Of a DNA stretch of 64,000 nt, positions 1-12,948 are shown in pieces. The first letter of the stretch is position 1. Every line of letters begins with the position of its first letter. Origin of the DNA: Membranipora membranacea (Eukaryota; Bryozoa; Gymnolaemata; Cheilostomatida; Membraniporidae); the NCBI GenBank assembly GCA_914767715.1, contig OU612072.1:19904001-19968000 (forward strand), written 5' to 3'. The position numbers were made by a program, and so were the translations under genes. The notes beneath the pieces were generated by a model. It was not told where the DNA came from. It saw nothing but the letters and a program-made list of their open reading frames with translations, and did no database searches.

Positions 1-2444
1 AAATATTAGAATTTTCCAAATAGAATCGAAGTTCGATAGCTACTACTTTTTCTGCAACTTTGGATATTGCAGTTAATATAGACAATATCGGCCGATAGTT
101 GTTACACTCAAACTTCTTGAGAAGTTTTTCCTTTTCCCTTTACTTGATAGCCGGCTAGCTCGCCCCATCTCCTACCCAGTAGAAAATCCCAGGTAGAGAG
201 GTTCCAAGGTGAAACAATATTGACCCTGGCTGATAGTCTTTGTGTTTGGAGGGGCAAGCAACCCTTGGGATGGGTCGGATTTGCGCTTCCTTGCATTTAT
301 CTGGAAGGTAGATCGCATTAAACATAATATGTTATTGAGATACAATAAAACATCTTCTTCACTGAGACCTGAGGCCAAAGCTCAGTGTGAAATACTCAAG
401 TTGTTTAAATTTAATGATGTAGTGGGTGTAAGTAGTAATATATAAAACAGTGGGTTATACCCATCCACCTCCTTGCTTCTTTTGGTCTCAACCGGGATTT
501 GAACCTGGACCACTCACTTTGATGGAGCAGACTAGCCACTCGGCCACGCCGTCCCGCTGAAGCTTACAGATTTTCATTGATTTATATTGGAGATATACGG
601 GTAACGTAAGCATACCCTCATCTGGTTTTACTACGCATATGTGGTAGGACACAGGACTGTGTTTCAGCCGTTTCTTCTATTTTCTTCCAAAACACTTTTT
701 GAAAAAGTGATATGAGGCACTATGTGGATTATATCTTGCTCAGATATCAAAAAATCGTAATGTAACACTGCTACTCCTCTCAACAAATAACATATGCTAA
801 TAAAGCCTGTACATTAATTAGTGAATCTATTGAAGTAAAACTGCTATCACCATCAATTAAATAGGGCACATATTTGTTGAATCTGGTTTTTATTTCTAAA
901 CAGATTAAATGATCAAAGCTCTGCAGAAAATTTACAATACCAATTGCCATCCTCCCCCTATCAATATTCCGTGCATGATATGTGTTCATGATTGCAGTCA
1001 TCCCGTTAATCCGAATAGGAATAAATTATTTCATAGTAAATCCGTAGCAGCCATAAATGCAACACAACAACAGGTAGTCCGACGAAATCAACTAATAGCT
1101 GCCTTTCAGTTTAATGATATCTCTTTGGGGCTTCAATTTGAATGTTTACAGTTCATGAGAAAGCATAGGAATGTTCAAAATGGCAAAATTTACACCTCTC
1201 AGTGTACACAATAGAGAGCGGGGGACGTTTTTAGGGGGCAAAAATATTACATTAGGTGAAAACTAACATATGAAATGGAAGAACCCCTACTATTGTAATG
1301 GAAAATCCAGGTCACATGATATTGTGTACAATGCTAACAGTGTATTAGTAAACAGTGTAACATATTTGTGTGGAATGTGGATGCTGTTGGTAAAAGAGAG
1401 CAGACTCGCAGAATTGTAGTCTTTACTAGATCTCAGAAGAGGAAAAGTATCGATGACATTTTTAAAATGATTATGAAAAAACATAAAGCCGTCAGCTGGT
1501 CTATCCCCCATTTCTCAGGGATATATAAGTCCCGTTAACTGCTGCCTCAAGAGAGCCCTCTGATTTCTTATATTCACCTTCCACGCGGCCATACAGTTCT
1601 CAATTGAATTGTTCAATCCCACAGTGATTGTGATTTTTATGGGCGCCAAGTTTTTTGGAGGATAATTCAAGGTGATTTGCCCGTTGGGTTCAGTTATAGT
1701 TTTCAAATATTGGACACTGTTGTGCCTATTTCTTTTCTGGTAAAGGTTGTTCCCAGTGAGGGGTGAAGTAGGTTGGTAAATTTCCGCCGGCTATTTGATG
1801 ATATTGTCTTCTCGTTTTGGCCGATTTGAATTCTCATCAGGTGAAATAAACGTTGAGGTGCCATTATTTTTGTCTCAATCTCCCCAACCACACTTTCATT
1901 GCGGCCGATAGACATAGCTTCAGAAAATGAAGCATTGGTTATGGTGAAAAGTATATTGTATATATTATTGTGGGATTTTATTTGTGTTAAAATCACAGAT
2001 GCTGCACCATTTAATTACATATTTCAAGTGAGCCTACAGGCGATTCAAGTTTTAATTTTATTTTGACATTTTTATGAATGTGACTGATGGGAAGGGGTTT
2101 GCAACATCACTCTCATTTAAGACAACTCTGAAAAAGATGAAACTACAATCCGGTTTCACTCATAATTGCCTAGCAATAATCCACTTCAGATTATTAGTTT
2201 ATTTTAACATCGACGACTTACCTGGTGGTACATTGATCCACAGTTTTGCTGTGGAATGCTCAAAAAGATTGGCTCCCAGCTGCAGATAAATTCATTGGAT
2301 GCTGCATATAATGTTGAACAAATATCTGAACTGAACTCGGTATTTGGAGAGAAACAAATTTGACCAAAATGAAATCAAAATAAGATAAATAATCATAATT
2401 ATCTGATTAGTATAATATACACATAAATATCTCATCTTATTCAG
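1..2444. other. intergenic region upstream of the ROCO-caspase gene
   Basis: No coding region is recognised here. Open frames are short, AT-rich and resemble no family I know. A tRNA-like repeat head lies at about 485-556. The first visible exon of the downstream gene begins in the middle of a leucine-rich repeat, so I looked here for further LRR exons and found none. They may lie farther upstream, outside the window. Confidence 0.5.
485..556 (-). repeat. tRNA-derived SINE head
   Basis: Read on the minus strand, this segment has a good A box (TGGCCGAGTGG) and B box (GGTTCAAATCC) at tRNA-like spacing. The 5' end (GGACGGC) does not pair with the sequence after the T arm, so a seven-base-pair acceptor stem cannot form. 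It is therefore more likely the tRNA-derived head of a SINE or a tRNA pseudogene than a working Ser/Leu-type tRNA. A purine-rich stretch follows it on the minus strand. Confidence 0.55.
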
Positions 2445-5400
2445 TATAAGAACCATGGGGAGACTGGAATCTCTCTCATTGGGCTATAATAACATCAAGC
2501 AGTTACCTGAATGGATCGGTGAACTAGTCTCTCTAACTTATCTGTACCTTGATGGAAACTCTGATCTCATCCGATTACATTCCAGTATTAGTTCGCTGAA
2601 TCTCTCCAGAATCTACTGTACTGAGTGCAAAAAGCTAATAGAGCCACCCTATGCTGTATGTAAAGGAGGTTGGAGCGACATAAAACACTACTACACAGAC
2701 ATGGAAAGTGGAGAAGAAGGCATCTCTCTATCACCTATTGTCCTCATTGGTAGAAAAGAGGCAGGGAAGTCTTCTCTTCTAAGTGTCATGAAGCATGAGT
2801 TCAAAGCTCGAAGTCCACATGATGAAAGCGTTGAAAAAACAAAGGTTTTTGGTTTTGAGAGGGTACAGATTCAAGGCCCTGATTCAGAGAACAGTGATGT
2901 CGAGGTTATTGACTTTGGAGGTGATGAAATATACCATCACGGCTACCACCTGACAATGCGTGAAGACTGCATACCAATAGTCGTGGTGAATATGTCAGAA
3001 TTCGAAGAAATAGCCAAAAAGCGAGGACCACGTGAAGCCACTAGAAGGGTGGCATTTGATTGGGTCGCACACCTTGGCTCAGCAGTTCAGAAGATACAGG
3101 ACCCAATCGTAGTTCTCACCCACCATGATGAATATAAAACTGATTCAGTCCTGTATAACAAACTAGCAATGGATTTCACACACACTCTACAAAATTTGAC
3201 TGATGAGCTTCTACAAGGAAACAGTCAAATAGGAAGGCTCGCTGTTCGTTCTGACGGGGATCTTGTTTCATCTGTGTTCAGCCATGTGTTCTCAGTAGGC
3301 TTTTCTCAAGATGACAAAGACTATTCCACAGTATTCAAGAGGCTAGAGAGACACCTCTACAACAGAGTAGAGAGTTCAAAATGCTCCATTCCCAGTAGTT
3401 GGCTTTCTCCCTTCACCGAAAATAATGACAGCTATCTCAAATATGACCTGATTTCTCCTTCTCTGAAGCACCCTCGGACTGTTTTTGACTTCATGAAGAG
3501 ATCTGGTCAGATATTGTGGTACCCAGATTCCTCTACCCCTAGCCTGGCAAATACTGTGTTCCACAAAATACCAGTTTTAACAGAGCTCATAGGATCATTG
3601 TATGGTCACACCATGTCTCCTAATATCGTCATGCAGCAATCAGCAGATGGAAGTGTGACTTCAAGACCCAGCAGCTATCAAAGGAATGGTATCATGAGCA
3701 AAGCTGACCTTCATTCCCGCATTTCTGACCTATCCTCCAAAATACCTTCTGATATCGCTATTGCGCTTTTGGTAAAATTCAAACTTCTGTTTGGCCCAAC
3801 AGTGATCAACAATCAGGATGAATGCTACCTGATGCCATACTTCATGCCTGAACATTCATTTTCTCATCATAGAGCTGAGATTCAGCTATATGCATCAATG
3901 AACTTTATTGGATTGAAGGCGCCTGACTATGCATTTCATCAGTTAACAGTTTCATTTCTCGAAAATATGGATGAAAGCTATCAGATTTTTCCCTATGGGA
4001 ATGGAGCAGCTGCAAAGTTGCAAGCACCAACCAGATCTGGCAATGAGAAGAGGGAGCAGTTTGATGTTCATTTCATACATGAGAGAGATGCGCAAAGGGC
4101 AATCATCAGAGTTGACGGATGTGAAACTAATATTTCTGAATGTTGGGCAAAGTTTTCCACCCTCCTCAAAGTGTTATCAGAGAAAGCAAAATCAACATGG
4201 CCTGCCATAAAGATAGATTATGACATTCCTTGCCCCCACTGTCTCATTCTTGGTAGGCCAAATCCAGCACTGTTAGAGTTCCAGGCGGTAACGGCTCATC
4301 CGCAAAGACTGTCTACAGAGACTGCTGAATGTGGCGATGAAACGGATATACCAGCTTTGCTCAGAGTACCATGTGAGTTCATCATTATTTTGCAAAGCTT
4401 CTTCGTTCCAACAACGCTCATCTTTGTCGGATATCTGTGTACAACTAGCACTCACATTTCTAATTCATGAAATAGATGTTTTGGACATATCCTCAGTACT
4501 TATCTTGTTTGCAGTAGTTTGTCATCTTGATACAAAAAATAGAGGTAGTGATTAATGACCTGATGTGTATTCTAGGTACTTACCCAGGAGAGGAGGGGAT
4601 CAGATTACTCACAAACTATATCAATAAGAAGAGGCTGAATGAGGTGACAGCAATCACACAGATTGTTTCTGAGAGAGAAAAGGACATCGATATGCATCCT
4701 GTCTTTCAAACATCATTGTACAGAACATTCCTAATGGACAAGGTAATTAGCAGCTAGAATTCAAGTACCAGAAATTTATCAAAATAAGGAAAATAATTTT
4801 GGTTTGATGCAGGAAATGTTTTGTATTTGACACCTATCTCATTTTTTTTGACAAAATATTGGTTGGCGGTGAAAGATGTTTCCCTTTTTAGATATATGTC
4901 CCTTTAACTCATGCGGGGTGTATAAATATCAAAGAATTTGATGAGGATTGATTAATAAGCACATATTATTGAGATCAAACCTATCGTTCTTCTCAAGATT
5001 GACGTCAATTTAAGTGGCTCAATAAGACTGCAGATATGTTTATGTGCACTTGCCTTTACCACGCATAGAGTGACCAGTTGCATGCAATGAATGTGTTATT
5101 TCAAAATCTAGTGGTAGTAACATAACTGCTGCAGTTATCTATATGTTGCCTTTACTTGCAGGTTTATGTGATGACTGCTACACGAGGAAGAGCTCTTATA
5201 ATCAACAATAAAACAGATCGAGAAGGATCACAATATGACTATGCTAACATAAAGATGATGTTAGAGCGATTCGGTTTTGTCATCAGTGATTTGTCTGAAG
5301 ACAAAGAATGGCATGCAGAGGTACTTATACTGTTGTTTATATTATGGCTTTCATATTTCAGGCTTTGAGTCTCTCTTGTTAGACATTCTTTTATGGTTAT

Positions 5401-8400
5401 GCCATTGAAAATCATACGATTGCTGAAATTCGCAAAATACCTGATCATCAATGCCAGTTCCGATTAAATTTTATTGGATTTTTTTTTAAGGATCTGATAA
5501 AGACAATCCATAATGAGACTCAGTATGTTGATAGAAGGACAGGTACTTCAGTACATGCTAATCTGGGAATGTTTGTGCTGGTGCTGATGAGTCATGGAGG
5601 AAGTGGTACCATCTCTGTTGGTAACGAGACGATCAGATTGGTGGATATCTACAGACTTCTCTCAACTCAGAACTTTCCAGCTATGAGAGGAAAACCAAAG
5701 ATGATTGTACTACAATCATGTTCAGGCGGTCGTATTCTTATGTATTTCTCTGTACAACTATGTAATGAACATCACTTGTTTTGAAAATCAGATGCATCAA
5801 TACCTTATTTCTCTTACCAAATACTGAACCATAAAAATCCCTTTTTCAAACGCAAAATGCATTTGCAATATAATCTTCTTGTCCATGCGCAGCCACCATA
5901 TTACATATTAATATGATTTGTATATGCTCACTCTACTCCCTTCAGCTAATATCATGAAAGTGGATCCTGTTGTTATACTGAGTGAAGGATCAGCAACCCA
6001 GGGCAGAGGAAGTAAGAGATCAACTCACTATATAAACAAACTTCAGTTAAAAAAAAGCAAAAGGCAAATCTTTGTTAACTTGGTTTATTAAAAAAGTGAA
6101 CATAAATCCAGATTTGGCATCTTTTTGAGCCTTTTATCATCCTGAGACACAGGAATTTTTTCATCGTCATGTTACATCTGATGAATCAAGGATTACGATA
6201 AACATCTTATCAACAATCTTATATACCACTGGGAATGAAAACATCTGCATGATTTTTTTTAGAAAGTGATGGAAGTGGTTTGACCTCCTGTGTCAGTAGC
6301 TATTTTTTGAGATATTTATTTCATCATAAATCTCATCGTTGAAACCTATAAACCCATCTATCTATCTATCCATCTATGGACTATATGTTTAGAACCCTCC
6401 AACAGCTCTGCCCTCTTGCTATCCACAATGGGTTCTGGTTCTCACACTCTCTTAAGTTCAGATGTCTCTTATTGCCAGATGTTTGTTTTGTTGACAGAGA
6501 AATTGTGCAATTAATCTAATTTGTTCTCCTCTTCCTATTCTTAAATAATTACTTACTAACTATTTTTCCCCATTTTCAGTACAACAACCTCAGGACATGG
6601 CAGCTGATCCTGTTCCTACCAATCCTAGAGATATACCGAGAGAAGATAGCCACTTATGTATGGATGACCTGATTGTCCTCCACCCAAGTTTCCCAGGTGA
6701 GAAGACATTGAACGCTATTCATGCAGCGATTAGCTAATTATTGCATTCAACAGAAAAACCATAGTGATATCAATGCCTAATTTTTCACTGCCCATATAAA
6801 TTACAGAAATAAACTGTTTTTTTGCGTGGCTGATTTTTGTGTGACATCAGGTGTTTCCTAATAAACATAAACTCAAACACCCCAAAGGTGAGCAGATACC
6901 TAAGTGCATAGCATACCCTTTATTTAAAGTGAAGGATGAAATTCCTGCTATAAATAAGCAAGCCATTTCCCCTATAATAGTTATTGAGAAATTTTTGAAA
7001 AATTTCATCGTTTCATTTTAGGCCAATTATATTGACTCAGCATTTTCATCAAATGTTTTTATCCTTGCTCTTTTGCCCTTTGCCCAGAGTATGCCGCCTT
7101 CAGAGATGAAAATTACGGTTCAGTGTTCATCAGAGCTTTCGTAGCAACATACTATCAACAGGCTGGAAGTAAACATGTCGAAGAACTCAGTAAACTGGTT
7201 AGTGCTTCACCAAACTCTGATGACTCATCGACTAAATTTGACTCACTTGATTTGACTCACTAGATTTGACCCACTGAATAATTTGATTTACACTTCAATG
7301 TAAAGTAATATGGTAAAAAATCAGCTGCTCATGTTTTTCAAAGGTCATTAAATTTACAGTGATATACAAAACAGATTATAACTCTCATATTGATAGCTTT
7401 ACAAAAAATAAACATGTCAATACATTAAATTTAATTTTCAACTAACGCTTACTTTATATTCTGAAGTTATATCTTATTGTAAAGTTTTTCCGTCGTCGAA
7501 ATAAGGCATGGTCTCTAATTTAGGATAACCATCTTGATCCTCTTTTTGAACCAGATCAAAAATATTTAAATCATGGAAAAACCAGGGCAAGGGGATTTCA
7601 GTTAGACTGATTCCTGCTGGTGTCTAATACGCTTGCTCTATTTTGTAAAATATTTCAATTTTTGACATAAGACATCGCCAATACCAATCATGCTCCTCTC
7701 TTTGAACTTATCGAAATAACCAAAACATTACAATTGCTCATTTTTTGAAAAAAAAGGACAAGAGAATGTCAGCAAGATTCCCGCTGCTGGTGTCTAATGT
7801 CGATATTAATCTGAACCAGTCAATCAGTTTAATTTTCCTTAATGTTTAGATCCAATCAGTTGTGAGAAACTCAGCACCTGCTGAAGGAAGACCTCAACGT
7901 CAGCTTCCTGTCACCATCAGTACATTCACTAATGATAGGAAGCTCTATCTATCACCAGGAGTTAATATGAGAACTACTCATCCAGATGAGCTGGTCAATC
8001 CTGTATCACCGAATCCTGCTAAGAGTGAGGTGGTGTTTCAAGGTCAGTCAGGTTCTTCAATATTTGTAGAAGGCTTAAAATCATATCCCACACGCCAACA
8101 ACCTGCGTCTTTTGTTTTCCCCTGTTTTCTAATTACTAAGTAAATTGGAAATAAATTGATACCAAGTTACAAGGATGGCATCAGCTTTCCATTGTGCTAT
8201 AACCATCAGTTGTTGGTGTCAAAACCTTAAGCTAATTCACGAAACTAAATACACTAAAAATTTATATATTTCGATACATCTATTTGAATTTCACTGAAGT
8301 GATACTGTCGTTGTCGGTCCTGTTAGTTATGCCACTTGCATCAAGGTCAAGCAATAAAAGGTTATGTATCACTCCAGCTTGGGTTGATATTTTGGTGTAT

Positions 8401-8728
8401 AATAGTATAACGCGGCATGCTTTCTATTTCTATTTTATGATAGAGAAGCCACACGTAAATTACTTAGTCTAGTGTTTATTTTCATTTTGGAACTACCAAG
8501 CGATTAAAGCATTACACTTTTGCAACCACAGAAAAAGCATACAAGTCGTACAATGTGTCAAACATTTAATAATACGTTTATCAAGAGATGTTAGGTTCGA
8601 ATATTTTTTTTTAAATTGCAAGGCTTAATCAAACGTTGGTAATATAGTCTTTCAATTTTTTTTTTTTCACAGGCCGAAATAGTCGTGGAGATCTTAATTT
8701 CGTCGTGCAGAAATCAGACAACCACTAG
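2445..8728 (+). CDS. LRR-Roc-COR GTPase fused to a C-terminal caspase (5' end incomplete)
   Basis: Nine exons join without a phase conflict: 2445-4372, 4576-4742, 5162-5320, 5491-5728, 5946-6011, 6580-6696, 7088-7197, 7850-8042 and 8673-8728 (TAG). They encode about 1,010 residues. Numbering from the ATG at 2455: LRR remnants at about 1-50; a Roc GTPase with P-loop GRKEAGKS (99-106), switch motif DFGG (153-156) and THHD in the G4 position (222-225); a COR domain at about 330-520; a CPHC motif near 593; and a caspase fold from about 696 to 960. Roc-COR modules are dimerising GTPase switches and caspases are Cys proteases of cell death, so the protein is probably a cytoplasmic sensor-executioner (inference). 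The exon starts at a TTCAG acceptor and the frame continues upstream of the ATG in LRR style, so 5' exons are missing. No AATAAA lies close to the stop; the nearest seen is at 9558-9563. Confidence 0.85.
5162..7960 (+). other. caspase (peptidase C14) module of the ROCO fusion gene
   Basis: The p20 part starts with RGRALIINN, followed by REGS, which carries the Arg that lines the Asp pocket in caspases. The catalytic His is in MSHGG (codon 5593-5595). The catalytic Cys is in QSCSGA (codon 5719-5721; the last residue is completed across the intron), compared with the usual QACRG. The exons at 5946-6011 and 6580-6696 encode a linker with several Asp residues, followed by DDLIVLHPSFP. The exon at 7088-7197 begins p10 with YAAFRDENYGSVFIRAF, matching the family's S/A-x-R...GS-x-F/W-I pattern and keeping the second Asp-pocket Arg. 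The p10 end is in the 7850-8042 exon (TISTF...LYLSPG). All key residues appear intact, so the domain is predicted to be active with Asp preference. Confidence 0.85.
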
Positions 8729-8820
8729 ACACCCAAGACAAGGCAGGTATTTCAAGGGATCTCCAGGACCATAAGAAGTATTAATATTGACCCTTATGGA
8801 ACTGACTTTGCCGTTCTGAT

Positions 8821-8855
<35 letters not shown>

Positions 8856-11800
8856 AATTAGTAGTATTACCGGCTGGCTAACAACCATATATAAATGGTC
8901 TACCTCTTGTCTGCTCATATATTTACATATCTAATTTACTGCTTTTATGTAGGCTTATAGATTTTATTTGATTTTTTATTTCCAAGTATATGAACCACCA
9001 GCTACCTAGAGAAAGGTTGTCATTTAGTTATTCATTATTTCAGATCGATATGAATGTTTTCTTGCCCAACTGGTCAGACATCACATCGTTTTGAATGACC
9101 TGCTATTAGCAAATCAGTAGATGCTTCAATCTGTTGTCGAGATAAGTCACACATTTAATATTATCATTAACCTTGAATTACAGTTTTAAGGATTCTATTA
9201 CGTAAGCTCTTCTATTTAGACTGAGTTTCCTTTTTTGAGTGGCCGTATGAACCACCTGGTGTAATATTTGGAACTTTAACGCATTTTTTCAAATTCAGGA
9301 TGTGGATGTTTTTTATTCTTATGGTAACCTGCTAAAATGTATGAATGAATGAATGAAATTTCTACAGTAGTATCTAAAAGATGACTTTGCCGCTTTAGCC
9401 ATGTTTTTTTATAATAGCACCTAACTATATACTCAGCAGTTTTTGGCTCGGAGTCGGAGATATTTTATTGACTGATTCATTATAACTCAACAAGAAAACA
9501 CAACTTTTAGAATTTTCTATAGATAATAACCACATCTTAATTAATCAGCACTTTTATAATAAAAAAGATTTAGTAAACACAACACTGTATTAACAATCAT
9601 TTCATGTGTGTGTGAAGAATAGTGATGTATCAATAGGTGTATCAAAGACATTTCGCTGTTCTGCTGATTGATCTATTATGATTATTTCAACAATATTATG
9701 AGCGAATGTGCAGTTGGTATAAAACACAGATGACTAGACTTGTAGTGGATTGTTATTATTATTCCAGTGAGCATTAACTGGAGGCAAGTATGTTGCTACC
9801 ATGTATGTCAATACATAAATCAGGGTAGTAAAATGATAGTAACACTTTATCTTTGTCATATGGTTTGATAAACAAATTAGAATTTTTTACCATGGCGTGA
9901 AGCACACTCGGACCCAACGGTTATATAGAAACCCAGCATGATTTCATTAGATCTTATTTTCTGAAAACAGCAATATTTGCCAATTTCTTTATTGACAGCA
10001 GTAAGGTATTACTAACTTTAGCACCTACGGGATAGAAAGTCATGCATCAACTCCATTCAACTCATCATGATGTCCGTTGCTTGGATCATAAGGTAACACA
10101 GTGAATGGTATTTTTTTTATACTTTAGTGGTATCTATATCATTTTCAAGAAAATCTTTTCCAAAAGTGCCATTAAAAGAAACAAAATCTTTTTGAAAATA
10201 ATTAAATATTCTTGACAATTATCCGTCTCTTATTTAACACAAACTGAACTGAGGCCTCTTTTGATTCAAATTTTATTTAATTGTTATTACTCCGTGATCA
10301 TCTTGAATTCATGGAGAGATATGCAGATAGTTTTTTTCATCATTAAATCTAGCTATGTCCGCTATAGCTGAGTATAATTTGTCACTGCCAATTGTTACTC
10401 ACATCACTGAACATGCAACTGATTGGCATGCTGTTACTGGGATTAACAATGGATTATCACTGGTTTGGATAATCTGATTAACAGCCCAACTGATTGTACT
10501 ATGAGATAGATCATATCAAAAAAATGTCTGAAGGTTTTCAATCATAGCTGGTTCAGATATGGTGTTTTATTTGTAATCAGCACTGACTACTTCAAATTTA
10601 TCCTAATTAATATACACTTTATTGGGCTTTGAGCAGTATTTAGAAACCTTCTGTTTCTGTGTGTATAATGAAAAAAAAAGAATTTTAATCGGATTACTGG
10701 TTGCCAAGATATCCACATGTAAAGACAAGTTTTAGAAACGCGCACAAGATCACTGTTTTTATCACTAGCTTGTGTCATCAGTGAATAAATAACTCCCACG
10801 TAGATATGTGTTAGACTCACTCATTTCAAATTATCGTTCTGGTATTTCCATGATACACGACATCTTTGAGTTGGCGTTGACATGACCATTCTGGAATCGC
10901 AATATGATTATATATAGGGATAGGAAGAGATATTGACCACTGAACTAGAATAGTGAGCTAGCGCAAATGCCCTGAAAAATGTTCTACTATTGCACACCTC
11001 ATTAAGCACTGTATCCATGAGAGACAAATCCTGGACTTGATGGATGTCGGATACATTTCGTTACCGATGTTTTACATATTTTTAATTATAATATAAAGGA
11101 TGGCCCCTTCAAGTTGAAAAAATGGTGACCTCACCCATCATATAAAAAAATGGCCATGGGTGCTTAGTTCACTGGTTAATCTGTGTACTTCTGAGTAATA
11201 TACTCATAAGCGGTAGTAATTTGTCTCCTTATGGAGCTTGGCAGTCACCAAAGTCACCCCTAAAACTTCCCTTCACACCCAATTACAGCAAAATAAGGAG
11301 CAGAGTTGACTTAGCTAAGATACTTACATTAGATGATATCATTTGCAAGTCAATAATGCCCTATTTAGTATAATAACCTAAAAAAATATCAGTGACTCCA
11401 AACTTTGAATTCAACAATTAACTTTTATCGATTAAAATTGAAAAAAAGATGCAAAAACTCTAAATTTCATGTTAAGACAATCATGCAAAATAGTAATTAT
11501 AGTTATTATTATATAGTTATTATAGTTATTATACATGAGAAGTTATTGGGTGATGTTCTAGTAAAGAGTTTTTCAATTTTAATTTTGAAACTGCACGAAA
11601 GAAAACTCGCCATATCCCTTTCCGAAGGATCCGCTGTAGGATACTGGTCAGGCAGCCACAGCAGCAATAAGAACGGCAAGGAGAGCGATGATCTGCATGA
11701 TTTCTACAAACATCAGGGAGAAACAGGTGGTAATCAAGGTAAAGGGCAATGAAATAAAAGCATTCAGAAGTCGTAAGAACGTTTCTGATTGGAGATTTTT

Positions 11801-12948
11801 TATCAACAAAGTCAACTAAGATAGACTGAATTGATCAGTAAACTCCAAGTCAGGTTAAAACTCATTTCTTATCCTGAGTTATCCTGCATTCAAAAGGACT
11901 GAAAACAAATCACTATGGGGGAAGAACTCAAAGGGAACACTGCGATAAAACGTCAAAATATCTAAGATATTCTCATCATATCTATCACGGAGTTTTGTCT
12001 TTATAATCAGTTTCAAAAACAAATTATCTAAGTTAATAATCAGGCTATTCTATATCAGCAGCCCGATTTTACTCACTAATTATGAGTCCCTTTGCAAAGA
12101 AAGTGAATGACTATCTCAGATATGCGCTCCCTTTGATACTAAACACAGAGAAAATCAACTTTGACATTGTGATAAAGAGTGATTGTTATGAGCCAGGAAG
12201 TCGGAAATTTGTAAAATTGGATAATTTTCATAGAACCTTTTATTTATAAATTGGCACCTTCAAATGTTTCTACGGACCCACAGGGCTACGACTACGCCAA
12301 TGTTGTACAATGCTTGCAGGGAAACCTAGGCATTAAAATTGGGGAAGAAATTATTAGGGTGTATGCTGAACGTTAATATGAATAGAGGAAATACCGCTGG
12401 CAGCAATAAGATGAGATAATACAACACAGATTATTATGCCTGTAAAACCAAGAATTTACCATTGTCATATAATTTCATATGATTCTAAACAGATAAATGT
12501 GTAATTGTGGCATGAAATTCGGGTTACTGGTCTTGTGAAAACAACACAATCTGCGAACCTTTGATATGGTCTAAACTGCAGTCCACTGCTAATTGTGACC
12601 CGAATCTCAAACAACAAGACACACCCACTTCTGAAAGGTATCCAAGAATACTGTGTGAGATTGATTTTCAACCAGCCGAGAACTGAAACGAAACGAGATT
12701 TTAAGGTGACAAATCTGCTCTTATTGTGCTGTTAAGACTAATTAGGTTTTGTTCCTAGTAACCATTGTTGCATTTATGTGGTGCTCAAAAATTGTCACAA
12801 AGCAAGATAAAAAAAGTGAAAATTGTGATTCTTTGCTTACCAAAACAATACAGCTGCCTTTGAAGTCTGAAAACAGCCAATATCATAACGGACTCTTTGC
12901 TGATTAGGTTAATTATTTCTTGGTGGATACGTATTTTTAACTTTGATG
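8729..12948. other. gene-poor AT-rich intergenic stretch
   Basis: I see no convincing exon here. It contains an (AT)n microsatellite at 8822-8851, a possible polyadenylation signal AATAAA at 9558-9563 (about 830 bp after the ROCO-caspase stop), and a 21-residue minus-strand open frame at 11648-11713 that resembles a signal peptide. The remaining open frames are short and low-complexity. Confidence 0.5.
8822..8851. repeat. (AT)n microsatellite
   Basis: An uninterrupted run of alternating T and A follows the 3' end of the ROCO-caspase gene. Confidence 0.9.

Noticed and set aside
485-556. Functional tRNA gene
   Set aside because: A and B boxes are good but the acceptor stem cannot pair, so I treat it as a SINE head.
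11405-11752. 115-codon + ORF
   Set aside because: Composition is biased, there is no recognised motif, and the only suggestive signal in the region is the short minus-strand signal-peptide-like frame.
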